Shown: positions 56,582-64,000 of the stretch, one piece after another
How positions within the stretch are numbered: the first letter of the stretch is position 1
How the letters are laid out: each line of letters begins with the position of its first letter
Source: Clavulina sp. PMI_390
Lineage: Eukaryota; Basidiomycota; Agaricomycetes; Cantharellales; Hydnaceae
Direction: 5' to 3'
Assembly: GCA_015039315.1 (NCBI GenBank)
Contig: WIDE01000095.1
Span: forward strand, 1-64,000
Length of the DNA: 64,000 nucleotides
Translations under genes and position numbers: made by a program
Notes under the pieces: model-generated
Databases searched by the model: none
What the model saw: only the letters and a program-made list of their open reading frames with translations
Told to the model about the DNA's origin: nothing

Positions 56582-58949
56582 ATGTCGTCTTCTGCCGCAC
56601 TCCGAACGCCTGAGACGAATAAAGAGAATGTTAAATCACGCGTTAGGGCCACGATCCAGCAAAGCCGGGTAGGGAGGGTTCCACTGAGCCCCTCTTCTCG
56701 CAAAACCAGTGGTGGTCCATCGGCCCCATCGACTGTGGCGAGCAAAACTACTGCCAGCGACCTGGGAAGTGACACCACTGGGCTCTCAATAGCGGGCGAT
56801 GGCGGGAGGGGAAGAACCGCCCCTGGTGGAAGACTGTTCCCTGAAGCTGTGTCAACCCCTGCACCAGCTGAAGAATCTGGTGCCCCCCAAAAGCGGAGGT
56901 TCGCAGCGAACCTGGCTGCTTCTGCCTCCGCGCCCACTCGCTCTCGGACCCCATCCTCCTCCTCTACATCCTCTTCCCTTAATAAAGTACCGTCACTCAC
57001 TCACTCCCAGTCTCAATCTGGCTCTCAACCTCAAGCTGGACGCACCCGCACACCATCCCTGTCAAGCAAGCCTGGTGGTGCCTCGCATCGCACGCCGATC
57101 CAAATGATTGCAAATCCTGCCCCAGATTGGGATGCCCTTGCTCCCCAAGCGCAAGTCGGTATGCTTGGTCTTAACCAGGACATCCCGATGAACCTCACTG
57201 GCGTGGTCAAAGATGACTGGGAGGGCCACACGGCTGTTGTGAGCGAGGAGACGATGCGCAAGGCTCGGGCGATGAGTCGAAAAAAGAGCCATGTTGATTT
57301 ACCCGCCAAGAACCCAAGAGCTGGTGCAAGTAAGAGCCGGAGTGGAAGCCCGGTCAACGACGAGGATGCTCTTGTCGAAGGGATGAAAGGTGTCAGCCTT
57401 GGGGGCGACGCTGCGCTCAATACTAGGATAATGTCCGAGGATGGTGCAGTGAGTGTCTATCTTTTCACACCGTTTTTACCCTATTCTCCATGATCCCTGA
57501 CGGGCGGTTTCTCATTCGTGATTTATCCATTCTTCCCTCTTCCCCTAGGATGATCGCTATCTTGGCCAGCGTGACGCTGAGGGTGGGCACCACATCGGTC
57601 ACTCGCTCGCCCCCGCAGCTCTCGACGCAGCGTCCTCTGCCTCCGCTGCTATGGATCCTGCACACGACGCCCGTCTACGGTCCGCACTTGACCTCGATCC
57701 CTCGACAGATCGCATTGTCTCCTTCGCCGCCGCCGCTCCCAAGGCACGCGAGGACCCTACCATGGCTCTACAGCGCGAGCTCGTAAAGCCCATTTATGCG
57801 CGCCCCGGTGCGACGGGAGGCTCTAACGGAGTCTTCACGAACAAGACACGCAAGATCCCTACCGTTGCGGAACGCACGCTTGATGCCCCTGGAATGATCA
57901 ACGACTATTATCTCAATCTCATCTCGTGGAGTGTTATGAACGTCGTAGGCGTCGCTCTGCGCGAGAGTGTCTACATCTGGAACGCGGAGACGAACGAGAC
58001 CGAGCTCCTGGCTTCGTGTGAGCAGGAGAATGACTATGTGTCGAGCATTGATTTCGCCGGTGATGGTTCATTTGCGGGTGTTGGCGTCTCGAATGGAGAT
58101 GTGGAGATCTATGATGTGGAGACCCGTACACGCCTACGGTCCATGAGTGGACATCAGAGTCAGGTTTCGGTGCTGTCTTGGAACAACCATATCGTCTCTT
58201 CGGGTTGTGCTGATGGGAGCATCTGGCACCATGATGTGCGTGTGGCACAGCACAAGGTTATGGAGCTCCTTGGTCATCAGGGTGAGGTGTGTGGCCTCAA
58301 GTGGCGCCCCGACGGGGAGCTCCTGGCGAGTGGAGCAAATGATAATGTTGTCAATTGCTGGGATGGACGGGTGGGCAGCGTCGGGACGGAGGGTGCGAGC
58401 GAGACGGCTCAGGCCAAGTGGAGCAAGTCAGTACACACGGCAGCTGTAAAGGTGCGGATTGTTCGGTTTTAGCTGTCGTCGTTCTCCTTTCTTACGTCGC
58501 CTCTCATCGCCGCTTCCCTGTCTTGATAGGCGATTGCATGGGCCCCATGGAATAACAACCTCCTCGCTTCCGGTGGAGGAACCTCTGATTGCCGCATCAA
58601 CATCTGGTCTGCCACTACAGGCTCACGCCTGCACTCCATCGAGACTCCCGCTCAAGTGACGTCAATCCACTTCTCTCCGCACTCGAAAGAGATCTTCAGC
58701 ACACACGGCTTCCCCACCAACGCACTCATGATCCATGCCTATCCATCGCTCGACAAGGTCGCCGAGATCCGCGATGCGCATGACGCGCGTATTCTGAACT
58801 CGTGCGTGAGCCCCAGCGGTGACTTGGTAGTGACGAATTCAGGTGATGAGAATATCAAGTTTTGGAGGATTTGGGAGGTCCCGGTGGAGAAGGCGAAGAA
58901 GAAGAGCGGGATGCGCAAGGAGAACGCTGGACTTGGGCCTATTCGGTGA
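56582..58949 (+). CDS. cdc20: Cdc20/Slp1-type APC/C activator, WD40 (about 729 aa)
   Basis: Three exons: 56582-57448, 57549-58451 and 58530-58949 (2190 nt). A KEN box (NKENVKSR) lies near residue 15 in a long Ser/Thr/Pro-rich N-terminus. The Cdc20-type linker RKIPTVAERTLDAPG..DDYYLNL-like text reads NDYYLNLISWS. WD40 repeats follow (MSGHQSQVSVLSWN, LGHQGEVCGLKWRPDG, WAPWNNNLLASGGGTSDC, SPHSKEIFSTHGFP). The protein ends GLGPIR, the IR tail that docks on the APC/C. The expected C-box DR(F/Y)IP is replaced by DRYLGQR at the start of exon 2. It is about 100-200 residues longer than typical relatives, mostly in the N-terminus. Confidence 0.9.
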
Positions 58950-59064
58950 TGGTGTCGTGGCTGGCAGGACCGGTCAAACTTTCTCTACTTCTGGATGTCA
59001 CTCTCATGATCTACATGTATTCCAATATTTCTTACCTCACAAATTGCGCACCGCTCTGGTCAAG

Positions 59065-60759
59065 ATGAGTGGCATGTATGAAAGTCCAAAAGAGGGGAAA
59101 ATTTATGGACCACGTGCTAGGGCATCTGAACACGGTCAGTCACACAACACGACCACCAACGCCGCGACAAAGCGAGTCTCACCGAAGACTACCACCGACC
59201 AACCCACTATGCAAGAAACTTCACAAGACCGAAGTTCGTTGTCAACTACCCAAGACTTGAACCAAACCGTGATGCAAAGCGACAGCTTCCCAGATGTGGC
59301 GTTTTCGCGTCCAGTCTTAATCCCTGACATTTGGCTGGAGATCTGGTCCTACCTTGCGTTTGCAGATCTCAGCGCTTTTTCGCAAACCTCAAGAGCATTC
59401 CACAATGAGGCTCTGCCACTCATCTGGCGCAATGTGACTTTTAGGAGCAGCAGGTCTGATGACGAGCTAGGTCGGCTGACATGGTTCCGCGATTTTCTCG
59501 ACTTCATTGTCGACCACCCGAGATATGCGGCGCTGGTGAACAGCTTTTCCATCTTCTGGTTCATCAATCTTCTCCCGCTTACTCGGCGTGGGGTTGCCAT
59601 TAACGAAAGAACAGAATCCTTTCGAGTCTTCACGAGGGCTACCGCTTGTTTCAAACGATTGAAGCACCTGCGAGTTATTTACGACTCTGAATCGGCAACC
59701 CCGATTCTGTCCATCCCAATTTCCCTTCTACGCGCATTCTCATCTTCTCCTATTGTGACCTTGGCGATCGACTGCTTCCGCCCTCTCCACTTCCCTCCTC
59801 AACTTCTCAAAGAATGCAAAGGCTGGGAGACAACTTTGCAGTGCCTAATGATCAGTCGTGTGCATGCTGATCCTCCCTCGCGGCCCATTATGCTCCCCAT
59901 TCTTCCACGGCTCAACTACTTCGCCACTCCCGACAGGGTAGTCGCTGCAGACATGCTGGCGGCCAATCCCCAGATTAAAACCCTTTATCTTCTCCCCGAA
60001 TATTCACATAAGCTGATCACGGCCAAGGAGCTCATCACTACCCTGCAATCCACTCATACTTCCACCACGCGGTCCAGTTTATGCAACGCCGTTTTATACT
60101 GTTCTGGGTCAAAGAGTGATTCTAATCTGCCGACAGCACCTCGCCTATCCAGTATCTTGCGCATGGTACAATGGCACACACTCGAAGATCTTAGCATACT
60201 CATGGAGTATGACGAGTCTTCCCTTCCGCCTGGCATGAATTACTTAGCTGAGTATGTTGTTGAGGAACTTTCTACAACATATTCGCACCTGTCAGCTTCG
60301 CTCCCAAACCTCAGAAATCTGAGGTTGTGGATTCAATATCGTGGATACAATGAGAATTATGTTGAGAGCTTCAAGGAGAAGTTGGACTCGACGTTTTGCA
60401 CACATGCTGGCGCCACCCTGTCAAATTTCCTTCGCAATTTTTCCCCCTCAACCAACGCTCTCCAATCCATCATCATTCGTTGTCTAGGGCCGACTTCATC
60501 TGGCGTACTCTCTTCACTCATCCAGGCCACCCGCTCTGAATCCCTGGAATGGAAAGTAGAAGACAGCTTTCACAAGATTATGCACGCGTGGTCTGAGTTC
60601 GATCTCAACCTTATCTCAGACTTCACTGATCTGGATACTCCGTGGCGGTATTTCACATCTATGGCGTCAAGCTCTCGTAAGTTTCCATTTGGATGCGCCC
60701 TTCATCTGGTGGCAAGTGAACCCACGAGCTCACGGCAAAATACCCTGAATCATTTATAG
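59065..60759 (+). CDS. F-box protein 1 of the tandem array (about 564 aa)
   Basis: Single open frame from ATG 59065 (MSGMYESPKEGK). After a hydrophilic N-terminus of about 85 residues comes an F-box (LIPDIWLEIWSYLAFADLSA, then FSQTSRAFHNEALPLIWR). The rest has leucine-rich segments such as LRNLRLWIQYRG, typical of Agaricomycete F-box proteins that select substrates for SCF ubiquitin ligases (family knowledge). The frame stays open upstream to 58843 but overlaps the 3' end of Cdc20; the ATG at 59065 is 116 bases past its stop and is preferred. The substrate cannot be predicted. Confidence 0.8.
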   Translation: MSGMYESPKEGKIYGPRARASEHGQSHNTTTNAATKRVSPKTTTDQPTMQETSQDRSSLSTTQDLNQTVMQSDSFPDVAFSRPVLIPDIWLEIWSYLAFADLSAFSQTSRAFHNEALPLIWRNVTFRSSRSDDELGRLTWFRDFLDFIVDHPRYAALVNSFSIFWFINLLPLTRRGVAINERTESFRVFTRATACFKRLKHLRVIYDSESATPILSIPISLLRAFSSSPIVTLAIDCFRPLHFPPQLLKECKGWETTLQCLMISRVHADPPSRPIMLPILPRLNYFATPDRVVAADMLAANPQIKTLYLLPEYSHKLITAKELITTLQSTHTSTTRSSLCNAVLYCSGSKSDSNLPTAPRLSSILRMVQWHTLEDLSILMEYDESSLPPGMNYLAEYVVEELSTTYSHLSASLPNLRNLRLWIQYRGYNENYVESFKEKLDSTFCTHAGATLSNFLRNFSPSTNALQSIIIRCLGPTSSGVLSSLIQATRSESLEWKVEDSFHKIMHAWSEFDLNLISDFTDLDTPWRYFTSMASSSRKFPFGCALHLVASEPTSSRQNTLNHL

Positions 60760-61150
60760 ATGAGAAGTTTATGGATACGCGCTTCTTCATTGTCCCCAAC
60801 TTTGATTGGGGCGAAGTGATAGACGATTAGCATGGATTACTGCTTCCTCTGTGTGTCTGGTAGCTAGCGTCTATCCGTATAATAGAAGAACCCAGGGGAT
60901 TCTTTTACCACTAGTTGACCCTTCGAGGACGCCACGCGGCTATACGGATTCAGACCAGAGTGATCAGCGCACAAGCGAACATGTTCTCCCAAACCCCTCA
61001 GCGAACATGACTCGTGTCCCATGTTCAGCTCCCCCATTTGCTCACCAAGGCTACAGACGATCTTCTTTGTTTATTCGACATGCCTTTCGGTCCTAGGCAC
61101 TCTAGTAAGCCGTAGTCTCTTATCACTGATAAGGTCATACGCCTGACTGA
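60760..61150. other. Spacer between F-box genes 1 and 2
   Basis: It probably contains the promoter and an unplaced 5' exon of F-box gene 2. I could not define that exon. Confidence 0.4.
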
Positions 61151-62575
61151 CACGACCCATCCCTTCCTGAAGGCAAACTTGGAGCAGTAACACCATCACC
61201 TCGAGCCTTGATACCCGACGTCCGATATGAAATCCTTCAATATCTCGGTATAGCTGAGATAAAGTCATATTCTCAAACATCTCGAGCCCTGTATGATGAG
61301 GCTTTCCCTTTCATCTGGCGTCAGGCCACTGTCGGGGGTAGCTCTCCTTCGCCAGAAAAAAGCCTCATAGAGTTCAACAATTTCATTATTGCCAACCCTG
61401 GCAAGGCGGCTTTGATAACCTCTCTGTCGCTATGCTGGACAGATGGTCTCCTTCCTCTAACCCCAAGACCCGACGACTGCGAGGAGATTAATGAGACCAC
61501 AGAATCCTTCAACCTTTTTCGACGTGCTGCAGCTTGCTTTACCCAGTTGAAGCGCCTCCGAGTCACTCGTATCCATAAACATAACGTCTTCATTGACGTC
61601 ACGCTCATTCCTTCATCAGTGGTCCGCGTTTTTGCCCGGTCTCCTATCAAACTGTTTGCGTTCTGCTCATCGACCAACGTTGATATTCATCCGCAATTCC
61701 TTACAGAGTGCGTTGCTTGGAAGCAGACTCTAACCCATCTCATCATTGATAACCTGTACTGCTCTGGTAAAGCCGATGTCATTCCCTGGCCGCCCTTACC
61801 CGTCCTCCGCTGCCTTGTTACCCATGAGCATGACGTGGTGGTCCATATGTTGTCGGTAAATCCACGCGTTCGCTCACTGTACTTCACTGGAAAGGGTGAT
61901 CCCCAGGGATCGACTAGCCCTTGGGCCTCACCATTCGTACTTCGCGATATCAACAAGATGTGCAACAACAATGTGACAACATCTGAGTTGCGCAAATTCA
62001 TCGTCCATTGTAGAGGGCCTCACCCAAGTGCAAGTTTTGGTCAGATTCTCCAGGCCGTAAAATGGCAAAAGCTGGAAGAATTTACGGTGTTCATGGATTA
62101 CAATTGGTGGTCGCCACGTGGTAGGATCCCCCTCGCGGAATATGTCGTTGCAGAGCTTTCAATGGCTTATGCACAGTTTACCTCTGCACTACCAAAGCTC
62201 CGAAAGCTGCACCTCCGAATCCAGGGAAACAACAATCCAGTCTGCACTTTGCAGGCCAACTCTGCTCAGCACTGCACCGAAGCAGCAGCACATCTTTTGG
62301 AGCTTCTTGAGCGGGCATCCCCCTCCCACCCTTGTATCGAAACAATTGAGATCCGCTCTCAAGGAAGGATGTTAACAAACTACGCGATCTGTTCAATCCA
62401 GGCGTCGCGCGGTGAAAGCCATCAATGGGAAGTCAAGGACTCATACGAGAATTTCCCTGAAGATCAGTGGGATGAGAGAAGCTTGTATAAGGAGGCATGG
62501 ACTAGGAATGATCAGCCTGATTATTTCGACTCTCGTGTTCCGCTGCACGCTTTGGAAAACATGCTTACCTATTGA
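61151..62575 (+). CDS. F-box protein 2 of the tandem array, 5' exon unresolved
   Basis: The frame is open from 61151 and carries ALIPDVRYEILQYLGIAEIK, then SYSQTSRALYDEAFPFIWR (F-box), FRRAAACFTQLKRLRV and LRKLHLRIQG. It ends ALENMLTY. Layout and sequence parallel F-box protein 1 (shared ESF..F.RA.ACF..LK.LRV and AEYVV.ELS.AY). There is no ATG between the in-frame stop at 61148 and the F-box, so a short upstream exon must supply the start. About 455 residues are visible. Confidence 0.78.
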   Translation, partial: HDPSLPEGKLGAVTPSPRALIPDVRYEILQYLGIAEIKSYSQTSRALYDEAFPFIWRQATVGGSSPSPEKSLIEFNNFIIANPGKAALITSLSLCWTDGLLPLTPRPDDCEEINETTESFNLFRRAAACFTQLKRLRVTRIHKHNVFIDVTLIPSSVVRVFARSPIKLFAFCSSTNVDIHPQFLTECVAWKQTLTHLIIDNLYCSGKADVIPWPPLPVLRCLVTHEHDVVVHMLSVNPRVRSLYFTGKGDPQGSTSPWASPFVLRDINKMCNNNVTTSELRKFIVHCRGPHPSASFGQILQAVKWQKLEEFTVFMDYNWWSPRGRIPLAEYVVAELSMAYAQFTSALPKLRKLHLRIQGNNNPVCTLQANSAQHCTEAAAHLLELLERASPSHPCIETIEIRSQGRMLTNYAICSIQASRGESHQWEVKDSYENFPEDQWDERSLYKEAWTRNDQPDYFDSRVPLHALENMLTY

Positions 62576-62964
62576 CCCGTTTCGAGCGTGTCGGCTGCTC
62601 TGGATTCGTATTCCCAACCGGCAATGAGGCCTTCGGTTACTATTGAAACCATCTCACTACCCGCAAACCTGAGACCCTCGAACCAGAGGGGCTCCGTCTC
62701 CCCGTCATGACTCGATGCGTGTGACAAAAAATCCATCAAATTCCCCTCCCACTTTTGATCAACTGTTTCTGAGGAGACTGATCTTATGTCAGAACGCAGT
62801 CGTCCCCTGGTGACGAATCCCGATCGCAAATATATATACTTGCACACTTGCTGGTGCCTTCACATCTATGTGGACTGTCCTCGGACTCTGGAGAAGGAAT
62901 ACTAATGCCCTCACCATGTTGGTCTCTTGTTGAATTATCTTACATTTTTGTTTAACTAACTTAG

Positions 62965-64000
62965 TTCACGTCCAAAGCGGCCACTCCAAAGCTCCCTCCA
63001 GAGATTACGCGCGAGATCCTGTCATACCTGAAGCTTAGCGATGTTAGAGCCTACTCTCTCGCATCGCGGTCATCCTATCATGAAGCTCTTCCCATGATCT
63101 GGCACGATATTGAGACTTGCCATACGGAGTTCGAGGATCCTCCACCGTCCATCAGCTCCTTTTTGCAATTTGTGGTGGATCATCCTCGGCGTGCATCTTA
63201 TGTCCGGCGTCTGTCTATATATTGGGACTACGGAGCAGCTCAACAATCTTTCTCGGACTCGGAGTCAGTCGATGACGATGACAACTCTGAGGCGCACTCT
63301 CCTAGTGATCTGTCCGAGATCTGCCATCGTGCTGGCTCACTATTCACCTCACTCCAGTGCCTTCGTATCATCATCGATCCATCTCAAGAAGACCCACCGG
63401 AGGAGATACCGGCATCGACTCTCATGACGTTTCTTGATGCTTTCAGGGCCTCTCCCCTTCACTTCCTTCTGATTGACTCTGGGTTCGGTCTGTCTTCCAA
63501 AATCATTTCAGCATGCACTGGCTGGGCACAGAGCCTCAGATATCTCATGATTGACCGGTGTGACTATACTGTGGCAAGCGCAGAGTCACCTGATGGGTCA
63601 GAGGCACCACAATTCCCCCATCTGCGTGTCTTGGCAACCCGCGACACTGATAGTATTATAAACGTTGTCCAGGGAAGCCCTTCAATCGAGTCCATCCACC
63701 TACTGGGTAGCTCCATGGATGCCCACTCCTTGCCCAGCCTAACGGCTGTCATTTCCACTATGGAAGCACTATCAGACGCTGCTAAGCACCAAGCTCATGC
63801 CCAGGCGTCCCCGAACTTCCAGCTACAAAGCGCTACACTCTCCTTCTCTGCAGAAGCATTTGACCTTAATCAACTCCTCGGGGCGTTACCCTTCCCTAGG
63901 GTCAAGGAGCTCACCCTCCATATCGACAGCGAGAACCTGCGGTGGAAGGAATCAGGTTCTATGCTGGCGTTCGCTGTTGAGGAATTTTCTAAAGCCTCAT
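62965..64000 (+). CDS. F-box protein 3 of the tandem array, cut by the window end
   Basis: After a TTAG acceptor at 62961-62964 the frame reads FTSKAATPKLPPEITREILS then YLKLSDVRAYSLASRSSYH and EALPMIWHDI (F-box), HPRRASYVRRLSIYW, an acidic insert with SVDDDDNSEA, and LEVEL-type leucine-rich segments to the last base (FSKAS). The first exon is not certain; ATGs at 62905 and 62918 are candidates. It is a third paralogue of F-box proteins 1 and 2. Confidence 0.72.

Noticed and set aside
58843..59064. Upstream extension of F-box protein 1
   Set aside because: It starts with a non-ATG codon, is Arg-rich and overlaps the end of Cdc20 in another frame; the ATG at 59065 is better.
1..64000. tRNA, rRNA or CRISPR features
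   Set aside because: I saw no cloverleaf-like T-loop contexts, no rRNA signature and no regularly spaced short repeats; a covariance search would be needed to exclude a tRNA.

Overview
This window looks like nuclear DNA of a basidiomycete, most likely an Agaricomycete. Genes are split by many short (about 45-70 base) GT-AG introns, and the recognisable proteins are fungal: a GH38 vacuolar-type alpha-mannosidase, a recyclin-1-like F-box/exocyst-fold protein, AP-1 mu, Cdc20 and a TmpA-type membrane flavoreductase-like protein. A small one-domain ricin-B-type lectin of about 156 residues, like Rhizoctonia solani agglutinin, makes a Rhizoctonia/Ceratobasidiaceae relative a reasonable guess, but that is inference.

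Left part (about 2.8-30.4 kb). This is a head-to-tail, minus-strand array of fourteen copies of one gene family that I do not recognise. I call them U1-U14; U15 (intact) and U16 (remnant) lie on the plus strand at 49.5-52.4 kb. The usual protein has a very short first exon, a second exon often starting with a PPxY motif (PPSY, PPKY, PPPY, PPAY, PPTY), a segment resembling the ubiquitin fold (a TV-x-x-LK-x-x-I-x-x-x-EG helix followed by a hydrophobic strand and a D/E-DG-x-RL turn), a variable Pro/Ser linker, a C-terminal module with W..D..GxGxP and PPGW or PPxPWKRAH, a 14-20 codon exon, and a tiny terminal exon with an acidic peptide such as DDIEFE. Every intron I could place in the intact copies is phase 1, and the last coding exon is nearly constant (38, 41 or 44 nt). 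Several copies are broken by frameshift or truncation. A ricin-B-type lectin and a secreted GDSL/CE16-type esterase sit inside the array.

Middle (31-48.4 kb). A 26-exon GH38 alpha-mannosidase appears to need a 2-nt microexon. Next comes a TmpA-like membrane protein interrupted by one TGA codon, then gene-poor DNA, then recyclin-1 with a C-terminal CaaX box, and an atypical Rho-family GTPase on the opposite strand.

Right part (49.4-64 kb). U15 is followed by a pair of tiny three-exon genes encoding 59 and 60 residue peptides of an unrecognised family. The U15 tail plus peptide gene 1 has been duplicated as a unit, giving U16 and peptide gene 2. Then come housekeeping genes (AP-1 mu, Cdc20) and a tandem array of three F-box genes, the last cut by the window edge.

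How the genes fit together: there is no metabolic cluster. The window combines a conserved trafficking and cell-cycle gene block with a fast-evolving accessory region. PPxY motifs, a ubiquitin-like fold and F-box proteins all touch ubiquitin biology, but any functional link is a hypothesis.
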